Positions 37,604 through 45,747 of a DNA stretch of 64,000 nt are shown one piece after another. A program made the translations under genes and the position numbers. This DNA is from CAVRAW01 sp963716135 (lineage in GTDB: Bacteria > Planctomycetota > Planctomycetia > Pirellulales > JADZDJ01), in contig OY970289.1 in assembly GCA_963716135.1 (NCBI GenBank), forward strand, positions 3,162,001-3,226,000. Direction: 5' to 3'. The notes below the pieces were generated by a model. The model was not told the DNA's origin and did not search any database. It saw only the letters and a program-made list of their open reading frames with translations. Position 1 is the first letter of the stretch. Each line of letters opens with the position of its first letter.

Positions 37604-38644
37604 GTGGCTTCCATATACGACTCCGATCTTCCGCGATTAACTATTCGTTTGCCCAACTGGGTTGGCGATGTGGTTATGGCCGTGCCGACCATTCAGCAAT
37701 TGCAGAATTGCAGTTTTGTGCTTCGCCTGGTCGGACATAGCTGGACGAAGGGCTTGCTGGAAGGCATGAATTTGCCCATTACCCCGATACCGAATGGCAT
37801 CATGGCGGCCAGTCGGGTGATGCGGACCATCAAGATGAATCACGGTTTGTTATTTACTAATTCGTTGTCGAGCGCACTTTCGATGCGTTTGGCCGGGATT
37901 CGCGCCGTCGGATATCGGACCGATTGGCGCAGATTCTTACTGCACGCCACCTTGGAGAAATCGCTGGGAGAGCAACATGAAGTGGAATATTTCTGGCAAC
38001 TGGGCAAATTGGCTACTGAATGCTGGGGGTTGCCGGGAACGACATGGCCGGAGTCTCCACCTCGCCGAATTCATTTGCCATTGTTGAATGCCCGCTACGC
38101 GGCAGCAGCTGGGGCCTTATCTGCCACAAACATCCGTGGCCCATATACTGTGTGTTGCCCGCTGGCCGTGGGAACTGAGCGAGGCGAATTGAAAGTGTGG
38201 CCGCACTTTGCCGAATTCTGCCAGATTCTGGCCTCGATGGGACATACGATCGTTATCTGTCCAGGCCCCGGGGAAGAAGTCTTGTGCGAACCGTTCCAAC
38301 ACTTCGCAAAAGTATTGCCGAGAATCTCATTGAGTGTCTATGCGGCCCTGATGGCTCGCGCCGAAATGGTGGTGGCCAACGACTCTGGTCCGATGCACAT
38401 CGCTGCGGCGGTGAGCGCGCCAGTTCTTGGCATCTTTGGTATCAGCGATCCCGCGCGCACTTATCCATGGGGGGGGCAGTACGTGGGCAGCCGTGATGGG
38501 TGGCCTGACTTGGACACCGTGTTGTCCGCTTGGCGCAAGTTCGCAAGACGGGCTGCGGGCGGCAAATGGCTGCGTGATGGGAACTCTCTTCGTGGATGTA
38601 GATTGAGCTCGCGGCCCAAACAGCGGTCCCTTGGCAAGTCATAA
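37604..38644 (+). CDS. GT9-family (heptosyltransferase-like) glycosyltransferase
   Basis: About 346 residues from GTG 37604 (GAGGAA upstream; a GTG at 37550 is an in-frame alternative). LTIRLPNWVGDVVMAVPTIQ replaces the usual IRLSSIGDV motif at the N-terminus. The C-terminal half carries MVVANDSGPMHIAAAVSAPV and LGIFGISDPARTYPWG, the ADP-heptose/nucleotide-sugar binding part of GT9 enzymes. It adds a heptose-like sugar to lipooligosaccharide core. Last gene of the glycan region before repeat copy F. Confidence 0.86.
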   Translation: MASIYDSDLPRLTIRLPNWVGDVVMAVPTIQQLQNCSFVLRLVGHSWTKGLLEGMNLPITPIPNGIMAASRVMRTIKMNHGLLFTNSLSSALSMRLAGIRAVGYRTDWRRFLLHATLEKSLGEQHEVEYFWQLGKLATECWGLPGTTWPESPPRRIHLPLLNARYAAAAGALSATNIRGPYTVCCPLAVGTERGELKVWPHFAEFCQILASMGHTIVICPGPGEEVLCEPFQHFAKVLPRISLSVYAALMARAEMVVANDSGPMHIAAAVSAPVLGIFGISDPARTYPWGGQYVGSRDGWPDLDTVLSAWRKFARRAAGGKWLRDGNSLRGCRLSSRPKQRSLGKS

Positions 38645-38741
38645 AGTCTTCGATTAACGAAGCGACCGCCGGAACGAATTCTGGGGCTCAGCCGGACCAA
38701 CCTGCCCGTGCTCATCAAAAGAATCCCATGTAAGCCGTGTG

Positions 38742-38772
38742 CCTGTTGACCGCTTTGACAGCGGTCAACAGG
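38742..38772 (+). other. Hairpin in the IS left end
   Basis: CCTGTTGACCGCT - TTGAC - AGCGGTCAACAGG, a perfect 13-bp stem. In the second IS copy (63875-63905) the loop differs while a 12-bp stem is kept. It could be a structured RNA, a terminator against read-through into the transposase, or an end-recognition site. Confidence 0.6.
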
Positions 38773-38822
38773 TTAGTGGGTGACTTCACAACCCCCACGT
38801 TCCCAAAAAGGAGCACACGACC

Positions 38823-39887
38823 ATGTCACGGATTTTGGCAATCGATCTGGGCAAATTCAAGTCAGTCACCTGTCTGTTGGACACCGCCACCAACCAGACG
38901 GAGTTCTGGACCATGTGTACCGATCGGCCGTACCTGCTGGCAGTTCTGCAGAAGTACCAACCCGATCTGGTGGTGATCGAATCTTGCAGCCTGGCGGGTT
39001 GGGTGCACGGCGAGTGCACCGCGGAGGGCTACCAGGTGCTGGTCTGCAACCCCAACCAAGAAGCGTGGAAGTGGAAACACGTCAAACGCAAGACCGACCG
39101 GGACGACGCACTCAAGTTGGCCAAGCTAGCGGCGCTAGACCAACTCGTTCCGGTGTACATCCCTGGCCGCCAACAACGGGAATACCGCCGGCTGGTCAAG
39201 TATCGCCAAGTGGTCTTGGGGCGAATCAACCGCGTGCAGAACAACATCCGCTCGATCTTCGCCCAGCGGGGGATGGAGCTGATGCGGGGTCAGAAAGCCT
39301 GGGCGCTGGAACGATACGACGAGATCGCTCAATATCGCCGACCCTTGGCCGAATGTTCCGTGGACGAGCTGTGGCGGGGTGAGTTGGATCTGGAGCTCGA
39401 GCAGTTGGACCACCTCCGACAACACCAGCATGCGATCCACCAGCGGCTCCAGGCATTAGCGCGGGCTGACCAGCGCGTGCAGCTGCTCGAGACGATCCCT
39501 GGGGTCGGGCGTAGGACGGCGGAAGTCGTGGTGGCCTATCTGGATGATCCGCATCGCTTCCAGAATGCGCGGCAAGTCTCGTCCTATGCAGGCATGGTCC
39601 CGCGACGTTATCAGTCGGGCGAGATGGATCGCCAGGGTCGGATCCACAAACGGGGCCCGCGTCAGCTGCGCAGCGCCCTGGTCGAAGCGGCCTGGCTGAT
39701 GCTGCGCTACAACCCTTGGGCCAAGTCGGTCTACGACCGACTCACTGGCGGGCAGAAGACCCGCAAGAAGAAGGCGATCGTCGCGGTGGCTCGCAAGCTC
39801 CTGGTGCGATGTCGGGTGATGCTCTTGCGCAAAGAACCTTGGCGTCAGGCGCCCCGGATTGCGACGTCCGTTCCCATGGCTGTTTAA
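38823..39887 (+). CDS. IS110-family transposase
   Basis: 354 residues, AGGAG eight to twelve bases before the ATG. The N-terminal RuvC-like DEDD domain shows ILAIDLGKFKSVTCLLD, VVIESCSLAGWVHGE and KTDRDDALKLAKLAALD. A coiled middle section follows. The C-terminal Transposase_20 domain has LLETIPGVGRRTAEVVVAYL and QVSSYAGMVPRRYQSGEMDR, with the conserved Ser of the serine-like active site. It catalyses RNA-guided recombination in the studied members of the family. An overlapping frame at 38780-39382 is a shadow. Confidence 0.93.
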   Translation: MSRILAIDLGKFKSVTCLLDTATNQTEFWTMCTDRPYLLAVLQKYQPDLVVIESCSLAGWVHGECTAEGYQVLVCNPNQEAWKWKHVKRKTDRDDALKLAKLAALDQLVPVYIPGRQQREYRRLVKYRQVVLGRINRVQNNIRSIFAQRGMELMRGQKAWALERYDEIAQYRRPLAECSVDELWRGELDLELEQLDHLRQHQHAIHQRLQALARADQRVQLLETIPGVGRRTAEVVVAYLDDPHRFQNARQVSSYAGMVPRRYQSGEMDRQGRIHKRGPRQLRSALVEAAWLMLRYNPWAKSVYDRLTGGQKTRKKKAIVAVARKLLVRCRVMLLRKEPWRQAPRIATSVPMAV

Positions 39888-40184
39888 TGAATCGTCGGTA
39901 CTTGAATCTGGAGTAGGATTTGCCTTCCGCTTCGGCTTTGGCGCCGCGTGCAGCTCGGAACTCAAGCTGATCCACGAGATCGGTTAAACGAATGAGCGAG
40001 CGCGGCCCGGTTGGATGAACTCCTGAGACGACGCACAAAAAAATTCCCGCTGTGGGAAGAGAACCAGGCGTCGGCAACTCGAATAGTCGACGAAATCCGA
40101 AACGGAAAGCGAAAATACCACCTCGGGACTCGGCAGCAGGCAAGATTGGCATTACCGCAGTTGACCCACATACGGCTTCATAGT
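39888..40184 (+). ncRNA. Candidate bridge-RNA region in the IS right end
   Basis: 297 bp after the transposase stop with no supported frame on the plus strand, conserved almost base for base with the solo copy at 1044-1330. In IS1111-type elements the guide (bridge) RNA is encoded on this side. The strand and exact transcript are not resolved here. The minus-strand frame over it (reading VSGVHPTGPRSLIRLTD) is shared by both copies but has no family. Confidence 0.4.
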
Positions 40185-40235
40185 CGCTTGAGTTTCCGGC
40201 GCGCGACCGCTATCTCAAAAACAGGGTCCTTTCAG

Positions 40236-40595
40236 AATCGATGCGCTAATATCCTCGCTTGTAGCGCATTTCACGAACAGCCATCGCCGACGATGAATTG
40301 GGAGGCTGCCACTTTCCGGCGGGCTCATTGGTGGTGCTGTGCCCGTTTGTCACTTATCGCTTGCCTGAACTATGGGAGAGTCCGGATAGATTCGCCGTGG
40401 ATCGTTCGCGCCGCCTCAATGCGACAGTTGGATAGTTGTGTATCCCATTGTTTCTACTCCTCGTCGCTGGCACACGCTGTGCGTATGGGAAGAATGTACA
40501 CATTGGCCTGCAGAAATCTAGCCATATGGACATGGACTGCGCACTTGATGCATAATTTTTGGGCGTTCACGGCGCCATGCGCTTGAGGCGCTGCG
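40236..40595. other. Intergenic, no supported gene
   Basis: Between repeat copy F and the amt locus. Frames here lack domain signatures; the amt promoter is presumably within it. Confidence 0.4.
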
Positions 40596-40748
40596 ATGAT
40601 TCCGACTCGTGATGTGAACGAGCAATGGTTGACGAAGTTGGAAAACGTCGTTCGCATTTGTACCGGAGTGACGGGGGGCGGACTGTGGGTCGGCCATAAC
40701 GGCTATCAACAAATCAACCTGCTCATGACAGAAAGTGTTTGCCGATGA
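40596..40748 (+). CDS. Possible 50-residue ORF overlapping the amt start
   Basis: ATG at 40596 with GAGG seven bases upstream. It reads MIPTRDVNEQWLTKLENVV, then GVTGGGLWVGHNGYQQ, and stops at 40746-40748, sharing ATGA with the amt start codon at 40745. No known family. The overlap suggests translational coupling if it is real. Confidence 0.35.
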   Translation: MIPTRDVNEQWLTKLENVVRICTGVTGGGLWVGHNGYQQINLLMTESVCR

Positions 40749-42469
40749 ATTCGATTTCGGTGCGTTCGCGCATCCTGCCTCTTTTGTTTCCGCTAAGCGG
40801 CGCGATGCTATTGAGCATGTCTGGATTCTTAGCTTCGGACCAATTCGCTTCAGCGGCGGAGGCCACGCCGAGTGCTACAGCAGCTGAAACGCCCCCCGTT
40901 CTACCGCCCTACTTCAACGAGGATGCGGCGAAGACGCAACCGGACCCGACGGGCGCAAACGCCGGCTCGTGGGCGGCACCGGCTGGGGACAGCAAGGGGG
41001 ATATTCCGGCGAGACTGACCAGCGGCGACCTATACGACCGGATCGCACATAACCTCTTTTCGATCAATATCGTATGGACGTTGATTGCCGGATTCCTGGT
41101 GATGTTCATGCAGGCGGGGTTCGCGATGGTCGAGACGGGTTTGTGTCGCGCGAAGAACTCCGCACATACCATCGCCATGAATTTCATGATTTACCCGCTT
41201 GGCTGCATTGCTTTTTGGGCCTACGGATTCGCGCTTGGTTGGGGAAATTGGTTCAATGGCTCCGTGGCTCCAGGGTGGTATTCGTCGCTGGGGCCAGGGA
41301 CGGCGGTACTTAACAAGGGATGGGGGATCGGAGCGGCGACAGATGCCGCCGGGGCCGTTACTGGCGCGTTCACCTACGGCCTGGTGGGCCTGAAGGGGTT
41401 CTTTCTCTGCGGGATGGATGACGTTAGCGTGATGGCCTTGTTTTTCTTCATGATGGTCTTCATGGACACAACGGCCACCATTCCCACCGGCGCGATGGCA
41501 GAGCGGTGGAGTTGGAAGAACTTTTGCCTTTACGGGCTGTGGGTGGCTTTGCCCTATTGCCTCTTTGCCAACTGGGTCTGGGGCGGCGGCTGGCTGGCGC
41601 AGACGGGACTGAACTGGAAGCTTGGTCACGGTGCCGTCGATTTTGCCGGCTCTGGGGTAGTCCATGCGATGGGCGGCATTATCGGCCTTGCGGGTGCGCT
41701 GGTCATCGGTCCACGACTGGGCAAGTACCGGGACGGCAAGCCCACTCCGATTCCAGGTCACCACGTCCCCATGGTCGTCGTCGGCACATTCATCCTGGCC
41801 TTCGGCTGGTTCGGATTCAACCCGGGTTCCACACTGGCAGGCACGGATCTACGGATCGGCATGATCGTGGTGAACACGATGCTTGCTAGCATCGCCGGCG
41901 CGCTGGCGTCGATGTTGACCCTGTATGCGCTGCAGACCAAGCCGGACCCAACCATGATGTGCAATGGCATGCTGGCCGGACTCGTCGCCATCACGGCCCC
42001 CTGCGCCTTTGTCGACAGTTGGGCAGCGGTGGCAATCGGCAGCATCGCCGGCGGACTTGTCGTGCTGAGTGTGTTTTTCTGGGAACGGAAGGGGATCGAT
42101 GATCCCGTCGGCGCCATCTCCGTCCACGGCGTGAATGGTCTGTGGGGGTTGATCTCACTGGGCCTCTTCGCCAATGGCAAGTATGGGGCGGGCTGGAATG
42201 GGGTGGTCCGGAACGAGTTCGCCAAACAGTTCGGTTCGGATGGAGTTCGAGGACTGTTCTACGGCGACGCCTCACAGTTGGCCGCGCAAGCGCTCGATGC
42301 CGCCGTGCTGGCCGTCTTTGGATTTGTCATGGCATATGCTTGGTTCAAACTGAGTAATCTCATCACACCAATACGAGTCTCCATGGAGATAGAACAGGAG
42401 GGCCTCGACTCGCCGGAAATGGGCGTATTGGGCTATCCGGATTTCACGGTGACCAGCGTTCACGGTTGA
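40745..42469 (+). CDS. amt: Ammonium transporter (Amt)
   Basis: 574 residues from the ATG at 40745. A signal-like N-terminus and about 80-residue polar spacer precede 11 membrane helices starting at IVWTLIAGFLVMFMQAGFAM. Family marks are VETGLCRAKNSAHT, the first pore His in FAGSGVVHAMGG and the second in ISVHGVNGLWG, plus the Phe gate region GWFGFNPGS. It admits ammonium across the cytoplasmic membrane. No P-II (glnK) gene adjoins it in this window. The frame opens at a TTG at 40739, but 40745 is the first ATG. Confidence 0.93.
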   Translation: MNSISVRSRILPLLFPLSGAMLLSMSGFLASDQFASAAEATPSATAAETPPVLPPYFNEDAAKTQPDPTGANAGSWAAPAGDSKGDIPARLTSGDLYDRIAHNLFSINIVWTLIAGFLVMFMQAGFAMVETGLCRAKNSAHTIAMNFMIYPLGCIAFWAYGFALGWGNWFNGSVAPGWYSSLGPGTAVLNKGWGIGAATDAAGAVTGAFTYGLVGLKGFFLCGMDDVSVMALFFFMMVFMDTTATIPTGAMAERWSWKNFCLYGLWVALPYCLFANWVWGGGWLAQTGLNWKLGHGAVDFAGSGVVHAMGGIIGLAGALVIGPRLGKYRDGKPTPIPGHHVPMVVVGTFILAFGWFGFNPGSTLAGTDLRIGMIVVNTMLASIAGALASMLTLYALQTKPDPTMMCNGMLAGLVAITAPCAFVDSWAAVAIGSIAGGLVVLSVFFWERKGIDDPVGAISVHGVNGLWGLISLGLFANGKYGAGWNGVVRNEFAKQFGSDGVRGLFYGDASQLAAQALDAAVLAVFGFVMAYAWFKLSNLITPIRVSMEIEQEGLDSPEMGVLGYPDFTVTSVHG

Positions 42470-42702
42470 TACCAAGGTTGAAGTTAGAATCTGAAGCGCT
42501 TCGGATTGCGCCGTGTTCGTACGGTTTACACGTGAACCTCGCGCATCGCTCGTCGACTACGTCTTCGACTGCGCCTTCGACAAAGCATCGTTATCGCTGC
42601 TGGTCGTGAGAAGATGTTAGGTACGCACGGTGCTCTTGAATAGAGGAGCTTCTTGTCCGATCTAAATCTGGCCGATTGGATTCGAACGCCGTTCCGAAAA
42701 CA

Positions 42703-42760
42703 CGTTCGTTTGATGGTACGACCGCCGGACCAAATGCTGCGGCTCAGCCGAGCCGGCGAA
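42703..42760 (+). repeat. Dispersed palindromic repeat, copy G, left half only and diverged
   Basis: CGTTCGTTTGATGGTACGAC at 42703 then CGCCGGACCAAATGCTGCGG and CTCAGCCGAGCC. The centre and right arm are not recognisable. It sits between the convergent amt and CsbD genes. Confidence 0.55.
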
Positions 42761-42801
42761 CGGATAAACCCGCGTCGCGTCAGTATCGCGAAACACATTA
42801 A

Positions 42802-42978
42802 TTACCCGATTACTTTTTTGACAGCTTTCTTGATCGTGTCGGCGGTCTTCCGGACGGCCTGCTTGGTTTTCCCGACTGCCTGGTCAGTTTCTCCTTCCGT
42901 GCGCAACTTGTCATTTCCGGTCAAGGCGCCGGCGGCTTCCTTGATTCGGCCTTTCACGACGTCTGTTTTGCCACTCAT
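42802..42978 (-). CDS. CsbD-family stress protein
   Basis: 58 residues from the ATG at 42978-42976 (GGGAGT upstream). MSGKTDVVKGRIKEAAGAL, TGNDKLRTEGETDQAVG and a Lys-rich tail are the CsbD signature: a small, mostly disordered/helical general-stress protein of unknown action. Nearly identical to the copy at 60509-60685. The similarity continues at least 57 bp upstream of both start codons, in frame. Confidence 0.9.
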   Translation of the reverse strand: MSGKTDVVKGRIKEAAGALTGNDKLRTEGETDQAVGKTKQAVRKTADTIKKAVKKVIG

Positions 42979-43056
42979 GATAGTGACTCCCTGTTCTAGA
43001 GGTTGTTCTTGTAACAGCTTCTCGACCAGAACGCGCGAGATGCGTATGAGCATTGC

Positions 43057-43254
43057 TCAGCACGTTTCGCCGGCCGCTGCGCGGATGCGTTCCGAGACTT
43101 CCTCGCTATGCACGGGTACATCGGAATCAACCTCGAATCCCGGTCGCTCCTTTGTGCCCTTAATTTCGAGCACCGTGACAACACACTTGCGATCGACTCC
43201 GTTGGCGCCGCCAACCACGACCGATTCCTGATTCTTCCGTGACAAAACTAACAT
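43057..43254 (-). CDS. csrA: CsrA-like regulator, divergent
   Basis: 65 residues, ATG at 43254-43252, two bases after the stop of the DUF2294 gene, so probably translationally coupled. MLVLSRKNQESVVVGGANG and VTVLEIKGTKERPGFEVDSD with DVPVHSEEVSERI match the planctomycete CsrA variant. Compared with the gene at 29014, the RNA-contact RGEL segment is replaced by VHSEEV. It would still be expected to bind RNA as a dimer; targets unknown. Confidence 0.82.
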   Translation of the reverse strand: MLVLSRKNQESVVVGGANGVDRKCVVTVLEIKGTKERPGFEVDSDVPVHSEEVSERIRAAAGETC

Positions 43255-43256
43255 GG

Positions 43257-43703
43257 TTAAGCCTCCGCTTTCACAGCTTGTTTGCCTTTTCCATTTCCGC
43301 TCCAGCTACTCACGGGTACGCTCTGGGAGAGCTGGAACACCTGCACCATGCTGCCGGTTGTGAATACTTGCACCACGGTACCGGTCGTTGGTTCGATTTC
43401 TGCGGTTACTTCCCGCACTTCTACTCCGGTAATTCTTTTGATTTCCTGCCGCAGCGGTTCACACGAATTGGCGAACAATTGCCGGTGAAATTTCTGCACC
43501 TGGGCTGCGCCTTCCAAAGTTTTGGCCAAGACCTGTTCCGCAGGCGACAGCACCCCGTGCAGCGTAACCACCAGCGTATCTTCACCGAGAACTACCGTGA
43601 CCGAGGTGGGCGCGTGGCCCGTTCGCTCCCGTTGGAAAGCAATCGCGGCTTCAGCGATCTGCTGCGCCACGTTCGATTTGTCTTCCGGCGATGTATTTTT
43701 CAT
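43257..43703 (-). CDS. DUF2294 family protein
   Basis: 148 residues from the ATG at 43703-43701. NVAQQIAEAAIAFQRERTGH, APTSVTVVLGEDTLVVTLHG, VLSPAEQVLAKTLEGAAQV and RITGVEVREVTAEIEPTTGT are DUF2294 features (COG5609, about 120 residues, function unknown, found with gas-vesicle and stress genes). First gene of a two-gene unit with csrA. Leader element L1 lies 50-151 bp upstream. A second full DUF2294 is at 57765-58145, and an N-terminal fragment is fused to a receiver at 54774-55499. Confidence 0.82.
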   Translation of the reverse strand: MKNTSPEDKSNVAQQIAEAAIAFQRERTGHAPTSVTVVLGEDTLVVTLHGVLSPAEQVLAKTLEGAAQVQKFHRQLFANSCEPLRQEIKRITGVEVREVTAEIEPTTGTVVQVFTTGSMVQVFQLSQSVPVSSWSGNGKGKQAVKAEA

Positions 43704-43752
43704 TGGAATCTTCCCGGCGGCTTTCAATGGCCGCGTAACACCGAACACCAAC

Positions 43753-43854
43753 AAAAAAACCGACGTGGCCGACCACCCTGAGGTGATTAGCCGCGTCGGT
43801 TTACTTTTTAACGAGCCTCTCGGCCGGGCCGGGTTGCTCTTTATCTAGTCATCC
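43753..43854 (-). promoter_or_regulatory. Structured leader RNA element L1 (attenuator/riboswitch-like)
   Basis: Read on the minus strand: GGATGACTAGATAAA, hairpin 1 closed by GAGC/GCTC around CGGC-CCG-GCCG, linker CGTTAAAAAGTAA, hairpin 2 ACCGACGCGG...CCACGTCGGT with an inner CACC-TCAG-GGTG, then TTTTTTT. A -10-like TATAAT lies at 43914-43909. The DUF2294 start is 50 bases beyond the U-tract. Matches L2, L3, L4 and L5. Confidence 0.75.
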
Positions 43855-44037
43855 GAAAAATTCTATTCGGCACAGTCGTGTCCGACTGACACTCCTCCCC
43901 ACGTCTGCATTATACGCTGTGGCCGTCAGATAGCGAGGGAGATTGCTGTTTCGCGAGCGAGATTATCTACTTTATTTATTTCCGTCCGGAATGCTCCGAC
44001 TATAAGTCCAATATGGGAAGTGCTGTTTGAGCGATAT

Positions 44038-44463
44038 TCATTCGTTCCCCCACGCGGGACGTTTAGTCCGACATCCGCCGGCGCTACGCAAACTATTCTC
44101 GCGAACGAGCATTAAGTCGAGCGTGTTCAGTTGACGGACAAGCAACTGTAACTCAGCCCCATTGCGAGGAAGGTCCACTCTTGAGTATCGCTTGGCAAGC
44201 GTTTCTAGCTCCTCGGCAATTTCAGGTATTTCTCGCGCACGTTTACTCCAATGCGAGATGGCTGCGATGAGCGTCATCGATCCCAAATCCTGAAACAGCC
44301 CGTTGTCCGTTCTCGCCCGCTGGACCACGCGATTTATGTGCGCCTTGAACGGCATTGGAAAATTGTCGGCCTGCACGGTTTCCGCGAAATGACACGTCTT
44401 TAAGCCAGGCTTCTCGGTCGCCGGCATTCTACGCATCAATACTTTTTCAGTGGTTGTGAACAC
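44038..44463 (-). CDS. Hypothetical protein
   Basis: 141 residues; GTG start at 44463 with AAGGA eight bases upstream. A soluble, mainly helical sequence (HINRVVQRARTDNGLFQDLG, ISHWSKRAREIPEIAEELET, LQLLVRQLNTLDLMLVRENS) with no recognised domain. It lies between leader L1 and the fasciclin gene on the same strand. The ribosome site and helical periodicity support it as real. Confidence 0.6.
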   Translation of the reverse strand: MFTTTEKVLMRRMPATEKPGLKTCHFAETVQADNFPMPFKAHINRVVQRARTDNGLFQDLGSMTLIAAISHWSKRAREIPEIAEELETLAKRYSRVDLPRNGAELQLLVRQLNTLDLMLVRENSLRSAGGCRTKRPAWGNE

Positions 44464-44544
44464 GCGAGTTTCCTTTCACATAATTGGTACGCAGACGCCT
44501 TGCCGCCGCCAAACGCACGCTTTCCCCGTTTCGCTTGCTATTTT

Positions 44545-44597
44545 GAAGCATCGGTCACGGCCGGCAGATTTCCGCCGGCCGTGGCCAGCAATGCTTC
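44545..44597 (-). terminator. Long hairpin after the second fasciclin gene
   Basis: GAAGCATTGCTGGCCACGGC CGGC...GCCGGCCGTG...ATGCTTC on the minus strand, arms pairing over about 20 bases around an 8-base loop, immediately after the stop at 44606. No clear U-tract. Confidence 0.55.
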
Positions 44598-44605
44598 AAA
44601 CCGAA

Positions 44606-45160
44606 CTATTCTTTCGGCATCAGCACGGTGTCGATAACGTGAATCACGCCGTTGGTGCAAACGATGTCGCTCTTGATCACCTTGGCATTGTCGATCATCA
44701 CGCTGTCCCCCTGAGTCTTAATCGTGAGTGACTGACCATTGACGGTCTTGGCCGACTTCATCTTGGCGATCTGGGCGGCCTTCTCGTCGCCAGCGACGAC
44801 GTGATAGGTGAGTATTGCAACCAGCTTGTCCTTGTTCTCCGGTCTGAGCAGTGATTCGAGCGTGCCCATAGGCAGCTTGGCGAATGCTTCGTCCGTGGGC
44901 GCGAAGACGGTGAACGGGCCTTGGCCTTTCAACGTTTCCACAAGTCCAGCCGCATGTAGCGCAGTGCCTAGCGTTTTGAGCGTACCGGCCTGCATGGCCG
45001 TGTCGACAACGTCCATCTTCTTGGTTTCATCAATGACTACTTTCTTGGCAGTCACGGCCGTGGGCGGGATGGGACCGCTTTCGGGTCTTTCTTGAGCGAA
45101 TGCAACCGCCGCGGCCACCGCCGCAGTTAGAGCAAACGCAGATGCCACTTTCTTCAACAT
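44606..45160 (-). CDS. Secreted fasciclin-domain protein (second copy)
   Basis: 184 residues from the ATG at 45160-45158 (GAGGAA upstream; an earlier ATG at 45178 rejected). Signal peptide SAFALTAAVAAAVAFAQ, then FAS1 domain: MDVVDTAMQAGTLKTLGTAL, GPFTVFAPTDEAFAKLPMGT, LVAILTYHVVAGDE, NGVIHVIDTVLMPKE. Paralogue of 28318-28860, more than half identical by eye. Leader element L2 begins 84 bases upstream. Confidence 0.9.
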   Translation of the reverse strand: MLKKVASAFALTAAVAAAVAFAQERPESGPIPPTAVTAKKVVIDETKKMDVVDTAMQAGTLKTLGTALHAAGLVETLKGQGPFTVFAPTDEAFAKLPMGTLESLLRPENKDKLVAILTYHVVAGDEKAAQIAKMKSAKTVNGQSLTIKTQGDSVMIDNAKVIKSDIVCTNGVIHVIDTVLMPKE

Positions 45161-45243
45161 GAGAAATTCCTCGTCCAAAAGAAATAGGCAACGTTTCAGG
45201 GCGAAACGCCCGTCTGATTTCCGTCACGTACTTCGAAGGTCAC

Positions 45244-45348
45244 AAAAAAAGCCGACGTGGCAAAACACCCGAAGGTATTTCACCACGTCGGCTTACTCGT
45301 TAACGGGCTCCCCGGCACACGGCCGGTTGGCCCTTTATCTAGTCATCC
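45244..45348 (-). promoter_or_regulatory. Structured leader RNA element L2
   Basis: Minus strand: GGATGACTAGATAAA, hairpin 1 GGGC...CCGGC-CGTGT-GCCGG...GCCC, linker CGTTAACGAGTAA, hairpin 2 GCCGACGTGG...CCACGTCGGC with inner ACC-TTCG-GGT, then TTTTTTT. Versus L1/L3, both outer stems change on both sides (GAGC/GCTC to GGGC/GCCC; A-T to G-C in hairpin 2). TATACT (45369-45364) ends 15 bases upstream, with TTGCGT 16 bases before it. The upstream neighbour is divergent, so this copy cannot be a preceding gene's terminator. Confidence 0.78.
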
Positions 45349-45747
45349 GCCAATTTCGCCCTCAGTATACTGCCTGGAATCCGGAACGCAAGGGAGCATA
45401 GCCCACGGAAGTAGGTTATCTGGGAAATTAATAATCCTCGAACTTCACGGGAGTTGAGAGGCAATAATTAACAGGCGTCGTAGCGCAGCATTGCGTATCT
45501 GCGGGGCATCGCCGAGAAGGCGACAATGGATTCTGGTCATCACATGCCGCTCGTCACCGAGCGCATCCTCTTGTCAGCCGCGATGATGATGGCGTTTTCG
45601 GGCCGCGATTTGTGGATCCAGCAAGAACGTCATAAAACGAGTACCTACCCCCGTGCACTAGCCACAGCGGCGGGGCCGCGTTGGTAAAATAGCGAGCATA
45701 CGGGCTACTGAAACAGCTGCAGCCTCACCCTAAAGGGGGCATGTCGG
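45349..45747. other. Intergenic, divergent promoters
   Basis: Holds the L2 promoter (TTGCGT 45391-45386, TATACT 45369-45364, minus strand) and presumably that of the glucan synthase gene. A plus-strand frame at 45526-45687 (53 codons) has no family and I do not call it. Confidence 0.45.

Larger units (their letters stand above)
38720..40184 (+). mobile_element. IS110-family element of the IS1111 type, complete
   Basis: About 1465 bp. Boundaries come from comparison with the uninterrupted repeat. Sub-terminal inverted repeats lie a few bases inside each end: left ATGTAAGCCGTGTG (38728-38741) and right CACATACGGCTTCAT (40167-40181), pairing with one bulge. The single transposase is followed by a 297-bp non-coding right end and preceded by about 100 bp with a strong hairpin. 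Sub-terminal repeats and a long 3' region are features of the IS1111 subgroup. No flanking target duplication is evident, as expected for this family. Confidence 0.82.
38648..40235 (+). repeat. Dispersed palindromic repeat, copy F, split by a full IS110-family element
   Basis: Left half 38648-38719 (GCGACCGCCGGAACGAATTC, ending TCATCAAA) and right half 40185-40235 (CGCTTGAGTTTCCGGCGCGC, CTCAAAAACAGGGTCC). When joined they restore the uninterrupted structure seen in copies C and D. Confidence 0.82.

Noticed and set aside
38780..39382. 200-residue frame overlapping the transposase
   Set aside because: Out of frame with the DEDD and C-terminal transposase motifs.
43753..43854. Leader elements as plain intrinsic terminators of the previous gene
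   Set aside because: L2 has no upstream gene on its strand, the conserved first hairpin and 5' box are not needed for termination, and promoters precede the elements.
43753..43854. Leader elements as a cyclic-di-GMP or fluoride riboswitch
   Set aside because: The hallmark core sequences of those classes as I remember them are absent; no decisive search could be run.
45526..45687. 53-codon ORF upstream of the glucan synthase
   Set aside because: No ribosome site, no family, composition like random GC-rich DNA.
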